From: an uncultured Collinsella sp.
GTDB lineage: Bacteria > Actinomycetota > Coriobacteriia > Coriobacteriales > Coriobacteriaceae
Assembly (NCBI GenBank): GCA_900542825.1
Contig: UQOY01000015.1
Span: 1-42,401 of the forward strand
Reading direction: 5' to 3'
Length of the DNA stretch: 42,401 nt
Shown here: in pieces, positions 8,107-14,951 of the stretch
How the letters are laid out: each line of letters opens with the position of its first letter
Position numbering within the stretch: the first letter of the stretch is position 1
Program-made: the position numbers and the translations under genes
Notes under the pieces: model-generated
The model's input: only the letters and a program-made list of their open reading frames with translations
What the model was told of the DNA's origin: nothing
Databases searched by the model: none

Positions 8107-9751
8107 ACTGCGCCGCCGCTTGTTGACCGTCATGATGGTGGCCATGACGACTATCCTCGCTTTTGCAGCGTCGCCCGAGACGGCCCGCGCTGCCGATGCC
8201 GGAGCCATCACGATTGGCGGCGACGTCGCGACGCAATACGATGCATACCAGCTCTTTTCGGCAACTGTTACCGATAAAGCCGGCTCCGATCAAAAGGTCG
8301 CGACGGACTTGGCGTGGGCGAGCGATGCAGCTCGTCAGGCTGTCCTTCCCGTTCTTTATGATGCGGAGTTTGATAGCTCGGCATCGACGGCGCAAGAGGC
8401 TGCCGAGTGGCTGAATGCCGACGGACATATGTCGACCGCTCTGGCGGCAAGGCTCGCCTGTGCGATTTGCAATGCAGGTGCCGCTTCTGTTCCCCTCAAC
8501 GCGGGCACGACGGCCGAGCTGCCCTGCGGCTACTGGCTCATCGTCGCCGACGACGACGCCATCGACCAGGGCGAGGCCGGCACCGCGCCGATCATGGCCC
8601 TGGTGGGCGGCGGCGCCGTCACCGTCAAGCCCAAGGCCGCGACCCCCAAGGTCGCCAAGCATGTGCTGGAGGACGGCACCGCCGCCTGGCAGAAGGCCGC
8701 CGACGCCACGGTCGCCGACGACCTGTACTGGCGCCTCTCGGCCACGGCCCCCGCGGGTCTTACCGCCTACGACACCTATGCGGTGCGGTTCGTCGACACC
8801 ATGAGCGCGGGGCTCGACCCCTCCAAGGTGGCCGCGAGCATGCGCGTGTACGTGGCGGCGGGCGCGGACGGCGGCTTCGACGCCGTCTCGGCCGGCAAGG
8901 ACGGCCGCGCCGGCACCGACCCCGCGAAGGGCTGGACCGACATCACGGCCCAGTGCGCCACCAAGGTAGCGGTCGACGGTAAGACCTTCACCGTGCGTAC
9001 CGGCGACCTGATCGCCGCGCTCGGCGGGGCCGACGCCTTCACCGCGGGCGCCCGCGTGGTCGCCGTGTACAACGCGCCGCTCAACAGCGCGTGCAACCAC
9101 GGCATCGCGAAGGGCAACCCCAACGAGGTCTACCTGCGCTACCCGCGCTCTCCCCTCGCCGACCAGTCCGGCGACGCCGGCTTCACCCGCACGCCGAGCG
9201 ATGACGCGTGCGCCTACACCTGGGGACTCAGTCTGATCAAGCGCTCAAGCTCGGACGATAAGCCGCTCGCGGGTGCCAAACTGCGCATCATCGACGACCG
9301 CGGTCGCATCCTAACGACTGACGGCTCGTGGTCGACGGATGCCGACGCGTGCATCACCACGGACGCGGATGGCCATGTGGAATTGAGCGGTGTGGACGCG
9401 GGCGTCTATACCGTCGAGGAAATCGCGGCACCCAAGGGCTACACCGCCTTTGAGGGCAAGCGTACGGTGACGGTTACGGCTGAGGGTCTGGACGTTAAAC
9501 AAGTGGCGACCGCGAAGCCCAAGGTGACCGTATCGGTCGAAAGCCCTCTGCGGGTTGATACCGCCGATGCCAGGACGGGTTCGATTGAGCTGTCGGTGCT
9601 CAACACCCCAAGCAAAGAAGCAGGTCGAGGCTTTATGCCCTCGACGGGAGATAGAACGTTGGTACTGGTGGCGGTTTTGGCTGCCATCGGAGTGGCGGCT
9701 ATTGTTGTCGCGCTCGTCATCAAGCGGGGAGGAGGTCGCCGTGAAATATAA
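8099..9751 (+). CDS. Pilin backbone-like protein with D2 isopeptide and CnaB domains, MPSTG sorting signal
   Basis: This 550-aa protein has a signal peptide (1-32, ending TARAA) and an N-terminal pilin domain (about 35-165). A fimbrial D2-type isopeptide domain (about 170-375) starts with candidate lysine KVAKHV and ends with PNEVYLRYPRSP. A CnaB/SpaA domain spans about 376-470 (LSLIKRSSSDDKPLAGAKL, YTVEEIAAPKGY). The sorting signal MPSTG (513-517) is followed by a hydrophobic helix and KRGGGRR. I chose GTG 8099 because GAGATGG-TCGCC-GTG matches the GGAGG-TCGCC-GTG layout of the next reading frame; ATG 8090 is an alternative. It overlaps the upstream pilin by 8 bp. The D2 segment (about 8520-9225) is much richer in GC than the flanks, which indicates module exchange. 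Confidence 0.85.
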   Translation: MSKLRRRLLTVMMVAMTTILAFAASPETARAADAGAITIGGDVATQYDAYQLFSATVTDKAGSDQKVATDLAWASDAARQAVLPVLYDAEFDSSASTAQEAAEWLNADGHMSTALAARLACAICNAGAASVPLNAGTTAELPCGYWLIVADDDAIDQGEAGTAPIMALVGGGAVTVKPKAATPKVAKHVLEDGTAAWQKAADATVADDLYWRLSATAPAGLTAYDTYAVRFVDTMSAGLDPSKVAASMRVYVAAGADGGFDAVSAGKDGRAGTDPAKGWTDITAQCATKVAVDGKTFTVRTGDLIAALGGADAFTAGARVVAVYNAPLNSACNHGIAKGNPNEVYLRYPRSPLADQSGDAGFTRTPSDDACAYTWGLSLIKRSSSDDKPLAGAKLRIIDDRGRILTTDGSWSTDADACITTDADGHVELSGVDAGVYTVEEIAAPKGYTAFEGKRTVTVTAEGLDVKQVATAKPKVTVSVESPLRVDTADARTGSIELSVLNTPSKEAGRGFMPSTGDRTLVLVAVLAAIGVAAIVVALVIKRGGGRREI

Positions 9752-9794
9752 TTGCCCTTCTTGCTCAATGGCGTACTGCCTCCGTAGCGAGTGA
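9741..9794 (+). pseudogene. 17-codon reading frame after the pilins, probable remnant
   Basis: GTG 9741 follows an excellent GGGAGGAGG site and encodes only MKYNCPSCSMAYCLRSE before TGA. It overlaps the end of the pilin gene by 11 bp, in the arrangement expected of the next operon gene. Pilin operons usually continue with a sortase or further pilin, so I infer the start of a lost gene. The CPSC motif could alternatively be the start of a zinc-ribbon protein. A genuine micropeptide cannot be excluded. Confidence 0.4.
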
Positions 9795-9858
9795 CGCACA
9801 GGCCTACCGACCTGATGATCATTGGTTTTGAAAAAGTTACTAGAGAACCCTCCAAGAA

Positions 9859-9897
9859 AAGCGGGGCACCCGGTCGACATGACCGAGTGCCCCGCTT
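9859..9897. terminator. Bidirectional terminator between convergent genes
   Basis: A 17-bp stem with one mismatch (9859-9875 with 9881-9897, GACAT loop) separates the pilin locus from the minus-strand gene. It has A residues before and T residues after, so it can work for both directions. Confidence 0.8.
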
Positions 9898-9905
9898 CGT
9901 TTGTT

Positions 9906-9926
9906 GGTGCAAAGTAACCTGGCACC
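9906..9926 (+). repeat. AGTAACCTG-type dispersed repeat, degenerate copy
   Basis: GGTGCAAAGTAACCTGGCACC matches the reverse complement of 4017-4044 and the copy at 36356, but the CTGTCCCC part is changed to CTGGCACC. Confidence 0.55.
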
Positions 9927-9943
9927 TTTGTGGTGGTTGGTGG

Positions 9944-11089
9944 CTAAGCGGTGGGGAGTCCTGGCATGTTAGCCGGCTGCTGCGGCTTGAGGTGGGCGTT
10001 GCGCCAGATGATCTGGATAACGTAGCCGAGCATAAAGACAAAGGCTACGCCGCTGATGAAGTCACCTACGAGGGGAAGCCCCGTGAGGGCGCCTGCGATT
10101 ACGCCACCAACGGCTGCCATGGCGTAGCGGTTCTGGCTGTGTCCGACCATGCGGGCAATCGCGCACCCCGCAAAGGCACTCGACACCAACGCGATGCCGA
10201 TAACACCGCACAAGAGGGCTCCGGCAAGCGACAGGCCGGCGATAGAGATAATCAGCAGTAGGACGGCGGGGACGATAGCAATCGTGCTCAGAAGACCGCT
10301 CACCCACAGGGGCATGGGGCGCTGGTGGAGCATGCCGGCGGCGCTGGCGGTCGCGCGCGGAAAGACGAGCTCGAGCAGCAGAGCGACAAAGCAGGTCGAG
10401 AGTGCCGCGGCGACGATACCGCCGATGACATCGTTAACGGTGGAAGTATCCTCGTTCTCGGTGCGGTCGATCTTGAGCGCGCCTACCTCGGCGCCTGCGG
10501 CACGCTCGGGGTCCTCGGAGACGTGCGCGTTCACGGTGCCGGAGATGTGGGCGTTCTTGCCCAGGATGAGCTTGTCGGCCCAAACCTCGACATCGCCCTC
10601 GACGGTGCCATCGATGGTCACCGTATCGCCCGCAAGCGCTGCCGACTTGGTGGAGCCGCGTAGGGCAACCGTCTCGCCTATCGCATAGAAACAGTTGGCG
10701 GTGCTGTCGGAATTGAGCACAACGTGCTGACCGACGACCGTGACGCTGCCATCAACCGTGGTCTTGGCGATATCGATAGTGCGTGCCGCCAAGCGGATGG
10801 CGCCGCCCACCGTGCAGTCGCGGATAGAGAGGGTATCGCCCGCGGCGATGATATCGCGGTCAATGGACGCATCGTCCAAGTTGAGGGCCTGGCCGGCCCA
10901 GTACAGGTCACCCTCAACGCCAGACGGATCGACGTCATTGTCGGTCGCAAGGACATTGCCTGCCGTGTCCGTGCCAGCAAATGACGCCGTGGGAAGCACG
11001 GTGATCGCCAGCGTGATGAGCGCGAATAGGATGGTGATGCGGCCCCATGCTTTACGGCGCTGGGTCAACGGGAATTGATTACAGGGCAT
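9944..11089 (-). CDS. Secreted bactofilin-like beta-helix protein with C-terminal membrane domain
   Basis: This 381-aa protein starts at ATG 11089 behind GAAGGATTCACT; a longer frame upstream lacks a ribosome site. An N-terminal hydrophobic segment (about 16-38, ending SFAG) looks like a signal peptide. Residues about 45-210 form a run of short repeats of the bactofilin/polymer-forming type, with recurring G-D and V-x-G-x-V/I patterns (DTLSIRDCTVGGAIRLAART, DTVTIDGTVEGDVEVW, LGKNAHISGTV). About four transmembrane helices follow (about 230-365). Bactofilins are normally cytosolic, so the exported repeat fused to a membrane domain suggests a cell-envelope scaffold. The role is inferred only from architecture. 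Confidence 0.65.
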   Translation of the reverse strand: MPCNQFPLTQRRKAWGRITILFALITLAITVLPTASFAGTDTAGNVLATDNDVDPSGVEGDLYWAGQALNLDDASIDRDIIAAGDTLSIRDCTVGGAIRLAARTIDIAKTTVDGSVTVVGQHVVLNSDSTANCFYAIGETVALRGSTKSAALAGDTVTIDGTVEGDVEVWADKLILGKNAHISGTVNAHVSEDPERAAGAEVGALKIDRTENEDTSTVNDVIGGIVAAALSTCFVALLLELVFPRATASAAGMLHQRPMPLWVSGLLSTIAIVPAVLLLIISIAGLSLAGALLCGVIGIALVSSAFAGCAIARMVGHSQNRYAMAAVGGVIAGALTGLPLVGDFISGVAFVFMLGYVIQIIWRNAHLKPQQPANMPGLPTA

Positions 11090-11195
11090 AGTGAATCCTT
11101 CGTCAGATGCTCGACATGCACCTAACAGGGTACCCAACGCGTGGGCGCTCTAAAAGAACCTCTCGGTTGCATTTCGAAGGATGAGCCCGCGCCAC

Positions 11196-11885
11196 CTACT
11201 TTTTGCGGTGCAAAAAGCGTGCGATGTCATCCTCGGTGGGGCTTTTGATATCAAAGCGCAGCGACAGCCAGCGCAGTCCCATGGTCACCACGACGCAAAC
11301 GACCAGTGCGACGACATTGCTGACCAAGCCGCTCATGACAAGGCAAACATAGCTTGCCGATCCGGCGATGGCCGCGATGGCATAGAAGTTGGTGCGCTGG
11401 AAGATACCCGGCACCACACCCATAAAACCATCTCGCAGCATGCCGCCGCCCACCGCGGTAAAAAAGCCCATCATGATGCACACCGCCGGCGCAAAGCCGT
11501 AGACCAGCGCCTTGTCTGCGCCGGTGGCGGCATAGATGCCGACCGAGATGATGTCGAGCAGGGGGATGAGTTTTTCGGGTTTGTCGACGATTGCCGGGAA
11601 GATGTAGATGATGGCCGCGGTGGCGATGGAGAGCGGGAGCGCCATCGGTTGGTTGAGGATGTAGACGTTCCCCACCTGCAGCGTCATATCGCGCAAAAGA
11701 CCGCCGCCCAGTCCACAGACCACGGCGAGCGCGACGGCGCCTACCAGGTCGAGTTTGTGCTCGCGTGCGACTAACACGCCCGAGATCGATGCCGCGACGA
11801 CGGCGAACATCTCGAGCCAAAACGGGATGGCAACCATGGCATCCGAGGCATGTGAGGTAATGGTTATGGCAGCGACGACGGGCAA
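11196..11885 (-). CDS. UPF0126 / TRIC-like (glycine transporter domain) membrane protein
   Basis: This 229-aa protein has seven hydrophobic segments and two tandem repeats typical of the YadS/YicG family. Each half carries a glycine-rich GGGxLRD motif: GLGGGLLRDMTL near 60 and VGGGMLRDGFMG near 146. The family folds like the eukaryotic TRIC cation channel and is annotated as Gly_transporter; the physiological substrate is uncertain. TTG 11885 is used because AAAGGA lies at proper spacing. ATG 11837 (MVAIPFW) is an alternative start. It lies upstream of the bactofilin-like gene on the same strand with about a 105-bp gap, so co-transcription is possible. Confidence 0.8.
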   Translation of the reverse strand: MPVVAAITITSHASDAMVAIPFWLEMFAVVAASISGVLVAREHKLDLVGAVALAVVCGLGGGLLRDMTLQVGNVYILNQPMALPLSIATAAIIYIFPAIVDKPEKLIPLLDIISVGIYAATGADKALVYGFAPAVCIMMGFFTAVGGGMLRDGFMGVVPGIFQRTNFYAIAAIAGSASYVCLVMSGLVSNVVALVVCVVVTMGLRWLSLRFDIKSPTEDDIARFLHRKK

Positions 11886-11922
11886 GATGGGGTCCTTTGG
11901 ATCGTGGGTTTAGACAATGCCC

Positions 11923-12061
11923 GTACATAGTACATGGTTGTCGGGCGTGGCGACCCTATTGCTCGGTAAACGGTCGGGGCCGGGTGGGGGCGTAGGTACA
12001 TAACATGTACATCAGCCTCCAAAGATGTCGAAAAATGTCGGTTTTGGAGGGTGACGTACAT
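11923..12061. repeat. GTACAT cluster with 19-bp inverted repeat
   Basis: Five GTACAT hexamers occur in about 140 bp (11923, 11930, 11996, 12007, 12056). Two of them close an imperfect inverted repeat: 12005-12023 pairs with 12043-12061 at 17 of 19 positions, around a 19-nt loop that itself holds ATGTCG twice. The region lies upstream of the minus-strand membrane-protein gene and could hold its operators, or it could be a repeat element. It encodes no supported protein. Confidence 0.6.
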
Positions 12062-12110
12062 GTTTGGGGGTCTGGGTTGATGTTGAACGCGATGGGGGCG
12101 TGGCTGAATA

Positions 12111-12250
12111 GGAGGGATGTCCAAATTTTGAGCGGAGCTCAAAATTTATCCGGTCGGCTTACGCCGACCGCGCTGCGCTAAAAACGCGCCACGGGCGCGT
12201 TTTCTTTACGCTCCGCGCCCTGGCGGGTTCGAATCCCTCCTCCTCCGCCG
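12111..12250 (+). pseudogene. Broken tRNA-Ser with a hairpin-array insertion
   Basis: GGAGGGATGTCC (12111-12122) resembles the 5' end of the two serine tRNAs nearby. GGGTTCGAATCCC with CTCCTCCGCC (12225-12249) is identical to the 3' end of tRNA-Ser(CGA), but on the opposite strand. The middle of the tRNA is replaced by about 100 nt with three consecutive strong hairpins: 12123-12133 with 12137-12147 (11 bp), 12151-12158 with 12163-12170 (8 bp) and 12181-12190 with 12194-12203 (10 bp). The T stem has a C-T mismatch and the terminal CCA reads CCG, so it is not a functional tRNA. Confidence 0.55.
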
Positions 12251-12274
12251 TATTTGCTTGTAAGGGACTCAAAA

Positions 12275-12302
12275 GAAAAAAGCTCCCATTCTCGGGAGCT
12301 TT
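12275..12302 (-). terminator. Terminator of tRNA-Ser(CGA)
   Basis: AAAGCTCCC (12279-12287) pairs with GGGAGCTTT (12294-12302). Read on the minus strand, the stem is followed by a TTTTTTCTTTT tract. Confidence 0.85.
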
Positions 12303-12313
12303 CTCAATCTAAA

Positions 12314-12404
12314 TGGCGGAGGAGGAGGGATTCGAACCCTCGTGACCTTATACAGGCCAAACGGTTTTCGAGACCGCCGCATTCAACCACTCTGCCACCC
12401 CTCC
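12314..12404 (-). tRNA. tRNA-Ser (CGA)
   Basis: The gene is 91 nt with encoded CCA. The acceptor GGAGGGG pairs with CTCCTCC, the anticodon loop CTCGAAA gives CGA, and a long variable arm typical of class II serine tRNAs is present, with discriminator G. Confidence 0.96.
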
Positions 12405-12419
12405 GCGTGGGGTAAAAAC

Positions 12420-12443
12420 AAAGCAGGCTCGAAGGCCTGCTTT
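12420..12443 (-). terminator. Terminator of tRNA-Ser(GGA)
   Basis: AAAGCAGGC (12420-12428) pairs with GCCTGCTTT (12435-12443). On the minus strand it is followed by GTTTTTAC. It lies between the two serine tRNAs, so the CGA gene depends on read-through or on an unseen promoter. Confidence 0.75.
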
Positions 12444-12452
12444 GGAATTAAC

Positions 12453-12543
12453 TGGCGGAGAGTCAGGGATTTGAACCCTGGAGACGCTTTTGACGCCTAC
12501 ACGATTTCCAATCGTGCTCCTTCGGCCACTCGGACAACTCTCC
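12453..12543 (-). tRNA. tRNA-Ser (GGA)
   Basis: The gene is 91 nt with encoded CCA. The acceptor GGAGAGT pairs with ACTCTCC, the anticodon loop TTGGAAA gives GGA, and a long variable arm is present with discriminator G. Confidence 0.96.
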
Positions 12544-12559
12544 GTTAAATGCGAAAGTC

Positions 12560-12587
12560 AGTATACACGAGGAATCGCAAAGTGCAA
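12560..12587 (-). promoter_or_regulatory. Promoter of the tRNA-Ser genes
   Basis: On the minus strand a TTGCAC -35 (12582-12587) and a TATACT -10 (12560-12565) are spaced by 16 bp. The -10 box lies 16 bp from the first tRNA base, as expected. Confidence 0.75.
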
Positions 12588-12938
12588 ACAGAAAAGTTGG
12601 CATTTTTTGATCAACAGCGTCTCGCGCTGTGCCTAAAACGCGCGACACATGCAGTCTGACCAGCAAAATCATGCTAAGCGAATTGCTCAAAAAAGGACTT
12701 TATAGACCACGAGCAAACGAATTTAAAATCTTTTTGGCGATCAATTGGACCACTGGTATGCATTTTGCGACCACAGCCTTGTGTCCGTTGACCTGTGGCT
12801 TGGCTCAGCTTGTCCCCGCGGCACCGTATCTTGTCCACAGATTCGTCAAGCTTTTGGTCAGCATTTGGTTGGAATGCGCATGAAACGCCGTGCGAGTATG
12901 GACATATGTGGAGGTCATGAGGTTGTAGCTGCATATTC
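12588..12938. other. Intergenic spacer before the rpsF operon
   Basis: About 350 bp without a convincing gene; short frames lack ribosome sites. It holds one near-consensus DnaA-box-like TTGTCCACA (12831-12839), not enough to call an origin. The left half is AT-rich with A and T tracts (12600-12740). Confidence 0.5.
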
Positions 12939-12967
12939 TTGCGGCCTGGGAGGTTGAAAGATATTAT
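12939..12967 (+). promoter_or_regulatory. Candidate promoter of the rpsF-ssb-rpsR-rplI operon
   Basis: TTGCGG (12939-12944) and TATTAT (12962-12967) are separated by 17 bp. This gives a leader of about 65 nt before rpsF. Confidence 0.6.
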
Positions 12968-12983
12968 TACCAAGTCTTTTCCT

Positions 12984-13012
12984 GCTTCAGGCGCACCTTC
13001 ACGACCTGAAGC
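12984..13012 (+). promoter_or_regulatory. Leader hairpin before rpsF
   Basis: GCTTCAGG (12984-12991) pairs perfectly with CCTGAAGC (13005-13012) in the mRNA leader. Known S6:S18 autoregulatory leaders occupy this position, but I do not see their CCG bulge clearly, so identity with that motif is unproven. Confidence 0.4.
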
Positions 13013-13038
13013 CACATTTGCCCAGAGGAGGTGACAAT

Positions 13039-13332
13039 ATGAAGGCTTATGAACTGCTGTTCTTTGTTGACCCGTCGCTCGACCCCGAGACTCGTCTCGC
13101 TGTTATGAAGCGTATCGATACCACGATCGCTGAGGGCGCTGGCAAGGTCGACTCCGTTGACGAGTGGGGCAAGCGCAAGCTCGCCTACGAGATCAACGAC
13201 CTCACCGATGGTGACTACACCCTCATCAACTTCCACGCAGATCCTACCCAGATCGCCGAGCTTGATCGCGTCCTGCGCATCACCGACGCTGTGGTCCGCC
13301 ACATGATCGTCCGTCGCGACGACCAGGAGTAA
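13039..13332 (+). CDS. rpsF: 30S ribosomal protein S6
   Basis: This 97-aa protein has the normal length for S6. It begins MKAYELLFFVDPSLDPE, has the V-D-E-W-G-K-R-K-L-A-Y-E-I motif in the middle and ends RHMIVRRDDQE. S6 binds the central domain of 16S rRNA as a heterodimer with S18, which is encoded two genes downstream. AGAGGAGGTGACAAT precedes ATG 13039. It is the first gene of the conserved rpsF-ssb-rpsR-rplI operon. Confidence 0.97.
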   Translation: MKAYELLFFVDPSLDPETRLAVMKRIDTTIAEGAGKVDSVDEWGKRKLAYEINDLTDGDYTLINFHADPTQIAELDRVLRITDAVVRHMIVRRDDQE

Positions 13333-13380
13333 GACTGTCGTTTTGGACTGGGCTTGTGCCCCAAGAGGAAGTAGTGAGTT

Positions 13381-13833
13381 ATGAGCATCAATCGAGTGAA
13401 CATCACCGGTAACCTCACCCGCGATCCCGAGCTGCGCGCCACCGCTGGCGGAACCCAGGTTCTGTCCTTTGGCGTCGCCGTGAACGATCGTCGCCGCAAC
13501 GCGCAGACTGGCGAGTGGGAGGACTATCCCAACTTTGTCGACTGCACCATGTTCGGCACCCGCGCCGAGGCCGTGAGCCGTTTCCTGGCAAAGGGAAACA
13601 AGGTCGCGATCGAGGGCAAGCTGCGCTACAGCTCTTGGGAGCGCGACGGCCAGCGCCGGAGCAAACTTGAGGTCATCGTCGATGAGATCGAGTTTATGAG
13701 CTCCCGTGGTGGCCAGGGTGGCTACGATCAGGGCGGTTACGCCCCCGCAGCTCCCGCGCCCGCAGCACGTCCTGCCGCACCGGTGGCTACGCCGCCCGCG
13801 GTCGACGTCTACGATGAGGACATCCCGTTCTAA
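13381..13833 (+). CDS. ssb: Single-stranded DNA-binding protein
   Basis: This 150-aa protein has an N-terminal OB fold (about 1-105: INRVNITGNLTRDPELR, FGVAVNDR, FLAKGNKVAIEGKLRY). A flexible Gly/Gln/Ala/Pro-rich linker follows, and then the acidic tip DEDIPF that recruits replication and repair proteins. It forms tetramers coating single-stranded DNA at forks. The position between rpsF and rpsR is the usual one. GAGGAAG lies upstream of ATG 13381. Confidence 0.97.
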   Translation: MSINRVNITGNLTRDPELRATAGGTQVLSFGVAVNDRRRNAQTGEWEDYPNFVDCTMFGTRAEAVSRFLAKGNKVAIEGKLRYSSWERDGQRRSKLEVIVDEIEFMSSRGGQGGYDQGGYAPAAPAPAARPAAPVATPPAVDVYDEDIPF

Positions 13834-13905
13834 GGGTTGTTCACCTATTTTTGAGTGAGAGGCGGCTTCGGTTCGCCGAAGTTGCCAAATGAAAGGTATT
13901 TTGAC

Positions 13906-14172
13906 ATGGCTAATGATTTTTCTGCACGTCAGCCGCGTCGTAAGTACTGCCAGTTCTGCAAGGAGAACACTGAGTTCATCGACTATAAGGACACTCAGCT
14001 TCTCCGTAAGTACATGACCGACCGTGGCAAGATCAAGCCCCGTCGCGTCACTGGCGCTTGCACGCAGCATCAGCATGACATCGCCAACGCCATCAAGCGC
14101 GCCCGCGAGATGGCTCTCCTGCCGTACACCGTCCCCGTGGTTTCCTCTCGTGGCAACCGCGACCGCGGCTAA
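13906..14172 (+). CDS. rpsR: 30S ribosomal protein S18
   Basis: This 88-aa protein is a short basic S18. It carries CQFC near the N terminus (YCQFCKEN), the CxxC form found in zinc-binding-type ribosomal proteins. The conserved IDYKDTQLLRKYMTDRGKI and the family signature GKIKPRRVTGAC are present. ATG 13906 (MANDFSARQ) follows GAAAGG; an upstream in-frame extension lacks a ribosome site. It pairs with S6 in the 30S platform. Confidence 0.96.
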   Translation: MANDFSARQPRRKYCQFCKENTEFIDYKDTQLLRKYMTDRGKIKPRRVTGACTQHQHDIANAIKRAREMALLPYTVPVVSSRGNRDRG

Positions 14173-14187
14173 GAAGGGAGACGCATC

Positions 14188-14727
14188 ATGAAGGTTATTC
14201 TTCTCGATGAGATCAAGGGCAAGGGCGGCGAGGGTGACGTCGTAGAGGTCGCTCAGGGTTACGCTGAGAACTTCCTGTTCCCCAAGAAGCTCGCTGTTGC
14301 CGCCACCAAGGGCAACCTCAAGCAGCTTGACGAGCGTCGCAACAACATCGCCAAGCGCGAGGCCGTCCGTCTGGCTACCGCCAACGAGACCAAGGCTGCC
14401 TTCGAGGGCAAGACGGTCACCGTTGACGTCAAGGTCGGCGACGAGGGCATCCTCTTTGGCTCCGTTACCGCCGCTATGATCGCTGATGCCATCAAGGCTC
14501 AGCTCGGTATGGACATCGACCGTAAGCGCGTCGAGCTCGGTAAGCCCATCAAGGTTGCCGGTGCCCACACCGTTGCCATCTCGCTATACCGCGAGATCAA
14601 GGCCGAGGTTGTCGTTCTCGTCGGCGTTACCGCCGAGGAGCTCGCTGCCGAGGCTGAGGTCGAGGAGGCCGCTGAGGTCGCCGAGGCCGAGACCGCCGAG
14701 GTCGAGACTGAGGCTGCTGCCGAGTAG
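14188..14727 (+). CDS. rplI: 50S ribosomal protein L9 with acidic C-terminal tail
   Basis: This 179-aa protein begins MKVILLDEIKGKGGEGDVVEVAQGYAENFL-type, the L9 signature, then has the long connecting helix and the C-terminal domain (GILFGSVTAAMIADAIK). It is about 30 residues longer than the common 148-150 aa because of an Ala/Glu repeat tail after residue 149, rich in EAEVEEAAEVAEAE. The tail is low-complexity and acidic, unusual for a ribosomal protein. AGAAGGGAG precedes ATG 14188, and a strong terminator follows. Confidence 0.96.
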   Translation: MKVILLDEIKGKGGEGDVVEVAQGYAENFLFPKKLAVAATKGNLKQLDERRNNIAKREAVRLATANETKAAFEGKTVTVDVKVGDEGILFGSVTAAMIADAIKAQLGMDIDRKRVELGKPIKVAGAHTVAISLYREIKAEVVVLVGVTAEELAAEAEVEEAAEVAEAETAEVETEAAAE

Positions 14728-14759
14728 CATTTGCTGCAACGCAACAATCTTGTTCTAAG

Positions 14760-14797
14760 AAGGGCGCTCTGGGAAACCAGAGCGCCCTTTTGTTTTT
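14760..14797 (+). terminator. Intrinsic terminator after rplI
   Basis: A 13-bp perfect stem (14760-14772 with 14777-14789) with a GAAA tetraloop is followed by TTTGTTTTT. It ends the ribosomal-protein operon before dnaB. Confidence 0.92.
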
Positions 14798-14951
14798 CGC
14801 GCTGAGTGAGTGTCATGGCGAACGTTACGCCGAAGTCCTATATACAGGACCGTTCATCCGTTTGGTTCGGTGATGATTGGCGGCGCGCGGCGCGTTTTGG
14901 GACCATGGCTGATACTATGGATGCTCGCAAGCGATATGAATGAGGATGCTC

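Noticed and set aside
12831..12839. TTGTCCACA as a DnaA box marking an origin
   Set aside because: It is a single one-mismatch site without a cluster, AT-rich unwinding element, dnaA or dnaN nearby.
13018..13038. Earlier start for rpsF
   Set aside because: It would place the AGAGGAGG ribosome site inside the coding sequence and add residues not found in S6.
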